64,000 nt of DNA from contig NC_135170.1 of the NCBI RefSeq assembly GCF_041146795.1, positions 28,879,533-28,943,532 of the forward strand, written 5' to 3'. The stretch comes from Maylandia zebra (taxonomy: Eukaryota; Chordata; Actinopteri; Cichliformes; Cichlidae). Positions 1 through 12,303 of this stretch are shown here, piece after piece. The notes beneath the pieces were generated by a model that was given only the letters and a program-made list of their open reading frames with translations, was not told the DNA's origin and did no database searches. Every line of letters begins with the position of its first letter. The first letter of the stretch is position 1. Both the position numbers and the translations under genes were made by a program.

Positions 1-3000
1 TATAGGTCAGGGTTTTCTGTGTCATGTTGTCTAATAAAAACTGCAGTCACTAAAAAGTCTTTGCACAGTTGATGCAGATAATAAAACGGATGCTGTTCCT
101 TTGAAGACAGAAATGCCACACAAATGGTATAATTTGATTGGTGTGTCTCGTGTTGTCTACATGCCAGTAGATAATGTGACTTTGTTTTGATTTGATTTGA
201 ACTTTAATTCCCGTCCAGCCACCTGAAAGCTTTTATTTCACTCAATAAAATGTGCACGTGTAAACTACAAAAATAAGTAAACTGTCTGTGTGTGGGAGTC
301 ATTCTGGGCTTCTGTCTGTTGCAGTTGGCTTTATTTACTCATATGTTACAGGAAAAAAATAGAAGGTATCCCCTGTCCTGTGAAACCTACTGCACAACTC
401 GGACCCAAGCGAGAGATCAAATGTATTCCCCGTTCTGAGAATTCATCCAGGAAGATAAAACCCAAACCGAGTCTTTATATCGCATGCCTGCTTAAAAACT
501 GCCAACTGTTGAGAGATGTGGCTTTTGCAAATTGTTTCGTTCTGACAACCTTGGAGCTCATGGCAGGTTTACTTCTGTAAAGATCAGTTTTTCACAGTTC
601 TTCACATGGTAACATACTGTAGAAGCAGTGGGGCTTACTCGGTCCTGGTAAAATCATCATAAGTGAAACAGGAGAGGATAAGTGGAAAGTATGAAGGGTT
701 TTGAGCTCACATGTACTGAGGCTGAATCAACACATTTTTGTATTTTCTGATGTACAGAAGGTAAACGATTTTAACACAAAAGCTCATTATTTACTATCCT
801 TTAAAATGTATACTGTTGTAAAAGTTTTATTCTTAAGAAATCCAAACAATCTTAAAGTATTACTCGCAAACAAGCTGTACTTTCATAATTCAGTGTGCTT
901 GCTGTGAGTCGAGGAAACAAATATAGACGTCAGTATTTCGGGTGAAGGCCATTAAAGCAAAGGTCATGTATAAGTTGCATGGGAGGACATTATATTTTAT
1001 ACACGTTTTTTATTTTTCTCAGATATTTTGATATCAGAGATCTTTCAGGGTTATTTTTTTAAAGTACCGTGCTTGACACAAGGCTCTACGTCAGCCGTAA
1101 CCCAGATGGCCATTGCTTGACCTGCCGGTTTGGCATTCCACGGGACCCATTTGTGTACAAAACCTCTGCAGTCCAGGAAATGTCAAGCATTGTGTCATGG
1201 GAAATGTCTTCTTGCCTTGGATTAACTTTTCTAGACATTCTTTTTCGTCATGACATTGAGGACATCCTGTTCTCTTCTGGGCCTTTAAGCACTGGAGTCT
1301 GTCTTGGGACTAGACCTGGCAGTGGACTGATATCTTAGTCGCATCTTGAGCAAAATGTCAAAACAGCACAGCGTTAGCATGTACGCTGTGCCTCCTGCAG
1401 CTGCACCATCATAAAAAAAATTGTTTGGTCGACAGACACAAATCTATCTGACTTAGTATCAAAAGCTTTCTCTGTTGTGAGATCGAACTCTTTAGATAAC
1501 ATACACAAGAAAATATGGACCATCAAAATGTAGATTTTGATCAAAAAAGAGTTTTTAAGAGAAACTCCATATCCAGCTTGGTGGAGCTCATCAAACATCA
1601 GACTAAAGCCTTAGAAATGAATCATTTCATAAATATTTGGTGGATATAGTGAGAATGCCCTGCAGCAGATATTTCAGAGTTTTAAATTCTTGTTCAGCTT
1701 GCGGTGTCTTTGTTCCAGGTGCAGCTGGTGAGAAACAGCAAGCATTCCATGCATCAGTGTTTCTCTGTGATGTGGTGATATAAAGTGATGTCTGGTGTGT
1801 CAAGGCATGTAAGTGACTCAGGTATGCAGGTGTATCTCTGATACTGTGCAAAAAGAGTTTGCAGCAGTAAGGCAAGCAGAGAGTAATACTACCACTCTCA
1901 CTTGGCACAGATGCTTCCTTTTTCCTTCAGTCTGCACTTCCTCTTTCTTCTAATTTCTTTGAGTGATTCACTTTTTTTTTTTGTCTGAATCATTTCTAAA
2001 TAATGCTTCTCTATTAGTTATCACCCTTCCCACACGCACTGATGAAATCAGGAGCACACCCACCCCACACCTGGTTACCTGGACGCACTTTGTTTACAGT
2101 TAGCTTAGAAACACTGTAACCAGGAATGCAGGCATTGCATAATGCATTGTGTTAACAAGTAACAGCTCATTCGCAGAGATAGACATGCACACAACTATCA
2201 CAGTACACTCCTTTTCTCTGAAACTGCAAATGTGTTTTTGCATTTTGCACTCACACGTGCCTCTGCCTTTCTTTTTCCGAAGCCCTTTCCTGTCTGTGTG
2301 CAAATGCTTAACAAACCCACTTCCCCTAACTCTCAAATGCACAGTTCACATAGTTCTCAGCTGTCAAGATGGGCAGTCTTTAGATTTTTTTATTGAAGTT
2401 TAATCGCAAAGTTTGTTTTAGTGTCTGTTTGCGTGTAAAGGGGGTCCTTTTCTGAGCGACAACCGTTAACGTTTTACGTAAGCTCTAGTAAAACTTTGGC
2501 ACGGAGACAATAACTGTTGTGCTAAGAATTATAATAACACTCCCCAGGACACGCCAAGGTTATATAATATTTTTTTGTAGGCTTTCAGTTCCCGGGAGCC
2601 AAATTTCATGCACCTGTGGCATGCAAACCTCTTAACTATCAGCGTGAGAACGTTATCTATTCTTTTTCTAATTAACATATTTAAATGATCGTGTTTTCTC
2701 ACCACCCTTTGTCACATTCTCTCTGTCCCTTGCATGCAAACTACTTCTTGTTATTAAGAGAATAGGGAGAAATGCTGTCTAACCTCATTTTTAACATACC
2801 AATTCTGGTTTAGTGTTTTTCTTGTCGCCATGGTTCTCTTTTTTGGTGTGGTCCTTGCCTGGTTTGTTTATGCCATATTTGAGAAAAGGATTCAGTGAAT
2901 CAGAGATAGTCATGCCCTCCAATGAAAACAGATTAATCCATTCCCAAATGACTCACAGAATCCCAGTTGCTTAGAGTATAAGGGTGAAATTTGTTTTTCT

Positions 3001-4762
3001 ATATGCAACTATTTTTTTTCTGTTCACTTCCTGTTTTGCCTCCTCTCATAATTTGCTTCATCCTTGTCAGGATATTTTTTTTAATGTTATAAAAGTTAGT
3101 TTTATATATAAAATAAATCAGTTTATGCACAAAAGAAGTACCTCACAAACCCTACAAATAATCATGTGTATAAATATTTTTTTAATGCTAATATGCATGT
3201 TCTGTTATATGCATTTAGAACTTTCTTTTTTAATCTGGTCTATTGTTCCTCAAAGTTTTGACGTCTGAGTGCCAGTGTACTATTTTTTTACCCAGTAGTG
3301 TTGCTTTATTTAACGTGTATTTGTTGAGAAGAGCTGAAATTACTGTATAACATCATCACATACCTGTGGGCTGCTCCTTGTGAACCCTGGACTTAGCCTA
3401 AAAACTGAGAAGAATCTGATGTCTTGACAAACAAAAGACTGTAATTAACATTAAAATCCAAACCTTGGACTAAAAATAGGAATCTGAAGAATAATATTGT
3501 GCCTTTTATGACCAAAAAAACCTCCCTAAATGAATGTTTGTATCTCAAAGAAACCGAGTTGATTAGACGTGTTTGTTATTTTTTGCCTGAGCGAAGGATG
3601 CATTTAGAAAACATTCCCAAAGAACATCTGGGTCTTATCACCTCTTCAGCATCATTTCCTCTTCATAAATGACCAGGAGCCAAGTCCCTAAAGTATGTTT
3701 GTGCTTACTGTAAATGGTGCTACGTGCCTATCACACATAACTCTCTATTATGTCATGTCAGTGGAAACTAATATTATTACTAATGTTAATCTTTTCTACT
3801 CCTCCTAATATTTTATCCATGATTGAAAAATTAGTTTAGCTGGAGTCAAAGGCTGAGGTACAATTTGACAGTGATACAAGGGGTCACTGTGACATGCTGG
3901 TGAATTTTTCACACACCCTTGCTGTAGACAGCGGTTGAATATGTCTTGTAGTTAATGTGAGGAGAGACCAAAGGTCAAAAAAAGCTCTGGGAAACGTGCT
4001 GTGCTGCATGATCCTCTGAGAACTGTAAAACTCATCTAACATGAGCAGATCACTCAATTATATCTGGGACAAATATTTTTGCTGACAGTCTATCTTACTT
4101 AGTAATTATTACATAAGAATTTCTGGCCTATAATTTAGGTTTGGAAAGACGACTTCTATGGAAGCAGCAGATAATATAGAAGATAGAGGAGAGAAGCCCA
4201 AAGATATTAAACTTTGTTGCTTACGGTGTATGAGGTGTTTGTTTTTCACGACTTACCACACCTAACAAAGTGGGTTTTAACTGACACGCATGGCATTCTT
4301 TCATCGTGGGCATGTTTGGAATGCCACAACCTAATAAGGGCATAATAATGAGCTATACTGTGCTCAGTAAAGTCCCAGCTTCCAGTTTCTATTGTGTGGA
4401 ACACTATGAACTCACTTTCACATTCTTTCTATATTTACTGCTCATTTAAGGATGGTAACAGGATTAAAGTGTCTGAAAACATGGGTGGTGATCGCGTCCT
4501 TCACACCCTTGCATACTTACAGTAAACGGCTTGGTTAACACCTGCGTTTCCTGACTTGAGAGGTTCCTTTCATTCCTTCTGTATAAAAGAACTTCAATCA
4601 CAACAGAGTGACTATAATTTCTACAGTAAAGTACCATCATTATGTAAACGTACCCAGTTCCTGGAATTAAATGGTCCTTGTGACTTATAAATATATGAAA
4701 TTGATTATATAGGACCTCATTATATATTTTTAACCCAAGGATACATCAGTTTGCATGTACAG
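1..4762. other. intergenic, no gene recognised
   Basis: I see no coding exon here. The open frames are short, lack recognisable domains and resemble chance frames in AT-rich DNA. AATAAA-type hexamers occur near 33, 79 and 242, and the last is followed by GT-rich sequence. The first 300 bases could therefore be the end of a + strand gene lying left of the window, but nothing else supports that. Confidence 0.5.
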
Positions 4763-5554
4763 TCGCTGGTCACTTTGATAGGTACACCTTGCTAATATCA
4801 AGCTGGATCCCTTTTTGCCTGTTCTACTTTCTCATGGCATAGATTCAACAAGGTGATGGAAACATTGGTCCACATTGACATAGTGCTATAATGCAGTTGC
4901 TGTGGATTTGCTGGCTGTATATCCATGCTGGAAATTGCCAGATTGAGATGATGTGAGTTTTGCAACATGGTGCACAATCCTGCTAGAAGCAGCGAGTTTT
5001 TAGCTCTTAGGAGTAGCACCGAGGCGTTCGTTGCTATCCCATGTGCTTTAAGGTTTTGCATGCTGTGCATTCAAAGATGCTCTTCTTCATACCTTGGTTG
5101 CAACGAGTAGTTATTTGAGTTAACGTCATCTTCCTATCAGCTCGAAACATTCCTGCCATTGTTTCTGACTTGAGCAGGGTATTTCACCCAGAGAGCAGGT
5201 AATCACTGGGTACTTTCTCTTTTCGGGCTATTCTCTGCAAACCCAAGGATGGCTCTGTAGGGAAATACCAGTAGATCAGCAGAATGTTGGTTTGTCAGCA
5301 CATTGAGCTCTTAAGCCTATCCTGGTATCTTATTTTTATCTTTCGCTTGTGTTTTTCCCCAGATACCATTAGCAGTTCAAAGTCCATTAAATAACCTTTT
5401 TTCCCCCCATTCTTGTGATTGTTTAGAACCTCAACAGCATCTTGACCATTTCTATGTGCGTAAGTGTATTGAGTTGCTGGAGTGTGATTAGCTGATTAGA
5501 TACTTGTCCCAGCAAGCAGTTGAGAAGGGTCACACCAAACAAAGTGGCCAGCGA
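4763..5554 (-). mobile_element. decayed Tc1/mariner-type DNA transposon, copy 1
   Basis: The ends form imperfect inverted repeats: the left begins with a CGCTGGTCACTTT-like motif followed by GGTACACCTTGCTA, and the right ends in AAAGTGGCCAGCGA. These match, as I recall it, a fish Tc1/mariner family with 'GGTACACC' termini. On the - strand, 4798-5070 keeps a degraded C-terminal transposase frame, and about 5080-5270 keeps pieces of the N-terminal DNA-binding region such as QITTRCNQGMKKSI. Much of the catalytic middle is missing and the frame is shifted and interrupted, so the copy is dead. An extra segment of about 60 bp (5305-5362) sits inside the 5' part and is treated as a separate finding. 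Confidence 0.85.
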
Positions 5555-8500
5555 GTCCATGTATATGCTGTATGTACTGTATTATGAGTCATGTATTTTA
5601 TTGGTCAACAAACTGATGTTGGAATGACAGAATCTTTGATACTTATCTGATTGTATCAGGATGTTCTTGCACTTTTTAGAAAAAATTATTCGAATCATTT
5701 CAGCTCGAGATTCAGAAGAGATAAAGTTGATCAAAGCAAAGAGTAAATACACCTCTGGGCCTTATCCATGTGAGCTTTGAATTAGTTCAATTCATGACTA
5801 TCTTGGCTGTCTGACTCTCAAGGCTTAGCCAGATCATATGACTAGTCTGTCTCCGCAGTCTTTGATCAGTGCTTTGGTTCACAAACAGTAGCAGACATGT
5901 TGTTCTCCTCATTAATCTTCCGCTTTGGACAAAGGTGAAAATGACACTAAATGGACCGAAAAGCTCTTGTCTCTTGTCTGATTTGAGAATGTCATGTTTT
6001 TCATGTATTGTTTGAAACCTTAAATTTCTTCGTGCAACCTAAGGCAAATAATCTTTCACAGGTTCACACTCCTCATTTAAATGGTTATTGTTTTAAATAC
6101 AACATCATATATTAAAAAGACTTCTTATGTAACTGCAAAAAAATCAAAGAAACCGTGAGCTTGTTTTTACAGTAAACAAATAAAAAAGAGTTTTTGTTTT
6201 CAAATAACTCATCTGTCTTCAGTGCTGATGTATTGTGCTTCTAGTTTCAGTCAAGTTTTAGCTTGGCCATGGCTTTGCGTCAGCAGAGATTCCTTAAAAT
6301 CCAGCACATGGGTTCTGCATTCTTATCGACCCTCCATATTGCTATCGCAACGTTCATGTGACACAAATATTCGAAAGCTGCAGTCACAGACTGAGTTGTT
6401 TCCTGTCCCCCAGGGGGTGTGAGAAAAATGCTCACTGAGCTCAGAGTTATGGCCAGCGAGGCGAATGTCAGCACAGAGCCAAAAAAAAAACCTCAAAGTG
6501 ACAATGGTGTCTTCTCTGACAGACGTTTCGCTCAGTAGATGAGGAGGAGGAGCGACAAAAGAGCAATTCAGTTTCTAATAACACAAGAGTCGCTGTCTAT
6601 AACAAATCCTAAGTTGTGAATGAAGATAAGAAGGCGTGCAATAAAAACATGAAATTTCTGGAATAGAAGAAACAGGTGGAGAGATCACTAACACAACATA
6701 TATACTGTGCTTAAATCACTAGAATTAATTAGCAAGGTTATGTTAAAACCCAACAGATGGCACTAATCCCTGTCTTCATCTGTGGGGTTTCAGTGGTTTT
6801 GAATTAGAAGAGGGATTGTCATGGGTGGGTGTTCCATCAATGTAAGGGCACGCCCTCAGTATGGCCACAGACGTTGGCTCGAGGGTGGTTAAATCAGTCT
6901 GACTCTCTGGCAGAATGCTTTATGTTCCTATTCAGTCTGAGGAAGGAGCTGTAGACCACTGGACACTCTCCAACTCTGTGCATATTGTTAGGAGGGCCAT
7001 TCGTTTTACATTTTCTTTTGCCAGTTTCAGTCAGTTAAATATTTCACTTCTAATCCTTCACAGGATTGTAAAACTAGAGCTTCACCTGAGCACTTTAGTG
7101 AAACGGCACACAAACCCTATTCCTTCCTGTGGAAAATTAGATCGTTACTTATTTTGGGAAACATTTCATTCATTAGTGACCGACTTCTTGTCTGATTTGT
7201 TACGTGGTCAACTAAAGCTGAGGTGGTAAATAAAGAACACAAAGGCCAGAGGAGACACATAAATATCTGGCTGTCGACATGAGCTGTAAGTCATAGTTGT
7301 GGGGTCCTTAAGTGCTAAGCTGATGGCCGATGGAAACATTCACAGCGTACATGCACTTTAGAGTACATGCCTCGCTGGGAGGTCTTGTAGAAGTAAAAAA
7401 GCCAAAGAAAGATAGTGGGAACAGAATATTAAATTATGCAGCTGGATTCTCAAGTCTACAAGGTTCTTGAGCCAAATTATGAATTCAGCAAAACTGAAAA
7501 AGTTTTGGTCGTATGAATGAGAACAAAACACAGGAAACAGTAGCTCGCTACAACAAAAAGAGATGAATGATCTTCGTAGAAAAGGAGGAAGTGGTCCAAA
7601 CCCTCTTCATCTTGATTTAGTCCATCTGAGACTTGGCAGAAAGTGAAAAAATTGATTTATGAGCTGTGGATCAGGTTCCTGCAGCACAGTTTATATGAAG
7701 AAGCACCGGCATTTTTGTTGCATGAATCCAATGTATTTTTTGTGTGTTTTGCTTATTATAAATGCCAACTCTTTTCCATAGAAGACTTGAGTATCTCTTG
7801 TGAGATTGCCAGACCCATATAGAGCTAAAAATCACATGACCTGTTGTCCATGAAATGTGCTCTATATGTAGATATAGATTCATTAGTCCTACAGGATGAT
7901 TTTGATGGTTCACTTATGCTTCTTCTGTACTTACCATGATGCCAAACACACAGAGAAGAAAAATCCCAATCTAACAGTCAATTTTCCATTTGGTACTTTA
8001 ACTTTAGGAAAAATGTTCTTATCCTTTTCCTTACAGCTATAAATCCTTTTGACTTTAATGGCCCAGTGGCTTTTGTTTTTATCAAAGTCCTTCAGAAACA
8101 TTTTTAGCACAATTGTTCATAAAAAAGTAGCATGACCAAAACTATGAGACGGAAGATGGGCTGATTGCAATTATTGTTTGACATTTTTGTTACTGTGCTT
8201 ACTGCTTTTAGGTCCACTGTCTTATCTGACTTTTATACAGAAAGACAAAATGGCAAAATGGCAAAATATCCCTTAGTGTACCTCAGGTAAAGATTGAGGC
8301 TGGTAGTAAAACAAAATCTAAGTGCAATATACACTCTATATTAATATGGAGAGACTATTTGTTAACCCAAAGCAATTGCCAAGAAACTAGTGGAGAATTC
8401 AGGATCCTACTTCAGTTATTTTGTATCCCCAAGTCAGAGATATGATGCTTCCCTTGATACTACTATGGCTGTAATCGATAGTTATAAAAGTGGCATGCGT

Positions 8501-11229
8501 GGCATTTGCAGAAAACAAAGATTAAATATCGTCTGACCTTTGATTCCCTTATCGTGTTCATCACGCAAGACACAACGAGGCAGCATAAAATACTGGTTTC
8601 TAGGTCATGTGATAAAAATAAACAAACAAAATACATATGTACATATGGAAACACGTATGCAAGAGCGAACAAATCAGTAATATGTATAAGCATACCTTCA
8701 CCCTTAAAGTTTTTTGACTATTTTATGGTGTCTGTCATCATTTTTGCTTATGTTTCACCTTTTAAAGATAAAGTATTCCCATAAACTAAAACCACAAACT
8801 CTCTCCCCAATGGCATTGTGGTGGGATGGATGTAAGGCCAAGAGGCTAACCTCTTTAAAGATTTACTTAGCTGAGGTTCAAAGCATTTTTCTCCTCCCAC
8901 ACACATTTTCCACGGACAAGAAAGCAAAAAGGGTGCTTATTAGATTTGAGCAGAGTTTGGCAAGTCCCCATATAGTTTTACACTGAATGTTATTTACTGG
9001 CTGACCTCATCACCTCTTCAGGTGACGAACAGGGCTGTGGCGATGCTGTCGGGAAGTGTGCGTGCGTGAGCTTTTAAGGAAGGAGATTGTTGGGCTGTCA
9101 CCATGGATATGCAAACAAACACAGAGAGCTGGCACGCTTCACCAGGTAATCACTAACACTAAGCTGACCTTTGACCCCTCCCTTGGCTCGGATGACATAT
9201 GGTCACAACTACCTGCTGTCACGGGAGTCACTGAGCTGTGTGAGCAGCAGTTTGTAGACTGTGGCTACACTGACAGGGCAGCAGATTTAGGTACAAAATA
9301 AAATAGCTCTGATCTGCCGTATATTTCTCATCAGTTGTCTTTGTGTATCTTCTAGGCTGGGAAATATTTCTTTACATGAAACAAATGCACTACAAACATG
9401 TCAGGAAATTCCCTCTGCATGAGTTTGCAGAAACAGACAAACGTCAACAAAAGTTCGTTGCTGATTCCCTTATAGACAATTTTCTGTCTACAAAAACATC
9501 CAAGTGCTTATTTAGAATTTGTAGTTTAGAGGTTTATGGATTTAAAAGACACTTTTTCTGTGCTTATTTTCTCTTTTAGATTCTGTTTTTCTTTACTGAT
9601 GTCTCTGCACTACCCTCATTTTTTAATATCCCAGACCACAAACTACCACCGCCACCCTCTCCTCCTATGCTCAGTTGCCAGATAAAATACATTTTTCCAT
9701 TTCTCTCCTGAGTCAGACATTCTGACATTTTGCTTCCATGTTTCCTTGGTTTGCTGTGTCTTCTATCGGCATCTTCTTCTACTCAGATTCTGACATTTAT
9801 GTCACCTATAGTCCTCATAACCTCCTTCTAGTTTTATCGTTCTCAAATCAAACCAAATTTCCGACACCATTTTTATCTTCCATTGCTCGGAAATCACGTT
9901 TGTCAGACTGTGACTGTTATTTTTTTTTAATGTCATGAAGTCCCAACTGAGAAAACAGCTATTTGTTTTGCTTAGAACCCACTCAGATAGGCTTCTGATG
10001 GATGACCATGGCTGCAGAGCTTTGATGACTAATATTTTATCTGGTCCATGAAGATGTTTATTATTGAATTCTCTAAAGTTATGTTTAATCCTTTATCAAA
10101 CAAAGGAAGTGGTGTTTGGAAAAAGAAGGTTCAGTAAATTGAGCTTTGACAGGATTTATGTCCCTGTTTTTAGATTAATGAGACAATGATGTGGCAGCGA
10201 GGGGGGATGATCGAGACCAGAGAAAGAAGCAACAGCTGAGAAAGCATTTTCAGTTTCTAAGTTGGTCTGTCTGTGCTGTGTTGCTACCTATGGTTAACTC
10301 TGGCAGCATCTGTTAACGCCCACACCCCAATAGCCTTAGGGTGGTGTAATATCTAAATCTGTATGTAGCTATTTTGACCAAACTAGACTGGCATTGTTAA
10401 ACTGCTTGCAGCAATTTTCATGGGGGTTTAGGTTGCATCTATTCTATACTTTTTGAGAGGGAGAAAAAAAGCCACTACTGTGAATACAGCAATGATTTTT
10501 GATTTTGTCTGACCATCACATACAGGTCTTTTTTAATTCATCTGCCTGCATAAGAAAATCAACTGTTTGCCACAATCACTGTCTTTACGTGTGAACAGTA
10601 GACTGTGCACAGCTATAGTTGCAATCCTTTAGCAGATGTGGCAAGAGATTTTCATCTTCATACCTGAGAACAGCTTTCATCTTGTCTGTGTCTCTGCCTG
10701 CTCTTCCTGTACTGCTGTTTTGCAGAAACCCACACAGAGCAGAGCACGCTTTCAAAGAAAACAAATCAGTTGCCACAACCAGTCTGCAAAGAGCCAACTG
10801 CATATTTGTGGGGATAAAAGATGCATTTCACACTCAAGTTTTCCACTGCAATCTTTGGATCTACAATTTAAACACCAGCTCTACCCTCGTGCCTTAACAT
10901 CGTGTCAGTTTTCCCTCTTCTGGTCAGGAGAGATGTGCTAAAGCTAGAACCCATATGTGTTGCCCCTTCTAAAAAATCTGAGTTCATTGAATGAATAAGT
11001 TTGTTTGAGAGTAGGAAGTTTGCTAAATGCACTTTACCCTTGTTGCTAACTGCAACACTGAAGAGCAAAATATGCATCCAAGCATGGAAAGAGGAATTTA
11101 GTATATGAAGCTCTGCTAAAATCCAGAAATATGAAAGAAACAGACATAAAAATGATTTTAAATATTTGTGTGTTATTTGTAGTAAGATTCACAGTATATG
11201 GTGCTTTTTGCTTATTAAATAACAATTAA
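5555..11229. other. intergenic, no gene recognised
   Basis: About 5.7 kb of AT-rich sequence with short unrelated frames only. No domain, conserved motif or paired splice sites were recognised. A small GCAAAATG-type tandem occurs near 8250. Enhancers for the kinase gene further right may lie here, but they cannot be seen without conservation data. Confidence 0.5.
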
Positions 11230-11266
11230 ATATATGTCTCATGCATGCACTGCATGAGACATATAT
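11230..11266. repeat. perfect 16-bp inverted repeat with 5-nt loop
   Basis: Bases 11230-11245 are the exact reverse complement of 11251-11266, with loop TGCAC between them. The arm reads ATATATGTCTCATGCA. The hairpin lies a few bases from the left end of the second Tc1/mariner relic. Confidence 0.9.
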
Positions 11267-11270
11267 ATAT

Positions 11271-12303
11271 TCCTGGTCCCTTCATTAGTTACACCTTCCT
11301 AGTACCAGGTTAGATGACCTTTTGCTTTTAGAACTGCCTTAATTCTTCAACCATATTGGTGTAATGACATCATGCAGCTGCTGCAAATTTATACAAATCT
11401 CCCATTCCACCACATCCAAAAAGGTACTCTATTGGATTGAAATCTGGTGACTGTGGAGGGCATTTGAGTACAGTGAACTCATTCTCATGCTCCAGAAATC
11501 AGTTAGAGGCTATTTGAGCTTTGTGACATTGCACATTATCCTCCATCAGAAGATGGACACAGTGAACATGAAGGGATGGACATGGTCAACAACAATAGTC
11601 ACGGTGTAAATGAGGCATAACAAAATATTCTTTACAGCATTACAATACCCGCAGATACATTGCAGGATTGATGCATGCATTTGTGTTGTTTATGCCAAAT
11701 TCTTACCCAACCATCCAAGTGTTGCAGGACAAATCAAAAGATGTCGCAGCAGAAATTGAGACATACCAACAATGGTTTTTAATTTTCTGTTGTCCAATTT
11801 TGGTGAGCACATGTAAGCTGTAGCCTTAGTTTTCTGCTGTTCATCTGCTGCTGTAGCACAGCCACTTTAAGAATTCACATGTTGCCTGTTCAGATATGCT
11901 CTTCTGGATATTTTGGTCATAACAAGATGTTGTTGGACTTAATGTTGTCTTCCTGTCAACTGAAAGCATTCTGGTCGTTCTCCTTTGACCGCTAGCATCA
12001 ACAAGACTTTACTGCCCAAAGAAGTGCCACTTGCTGGATGCTTTCTCTCTTCCACACCACTCTCTGTAAACCCTAGAGATGGCCGTGCAGAAAAATACCA
12101 GTTTTTAAGCAGTTTCTGAAACAATTAGAGCAGCTCATTTGGTACCAACAACCATGCCGCATTCAAAGTCATCTAAATCCCCTTTTTCCCCATTTTGTTG
12201 TGCCCAGTTTGAAGGTTGTCTTGACCATGTCTAAATGCATTAAGTTGCTGCCATGCTGCATTATTGAACTGTTGAAGAGGTGTACCTATAGAAGCAGTAA
12301 GCG
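11271..12303 (-). mobile_element. decayed Tc1/mariner-type DNA transposon, copy 2
   Basis: Same family and orientation as the copy at 4.8 kb. The left end (TCCTGGTCCC, then TTACACCTTCCTAGTACC) and right end (TGTTGAAGAGGTGTACCTAT) are mutated versions of the family termini. On the - strand the internal sequence follows a transposase gene with many stops and frameshifts: the region matching the catalytic core lies near 11400-11580, and the region matching the DNA-binding domain near 11940-12200. It is longer and more complete than copy 1 but non-functional. Confidence 0.85.
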
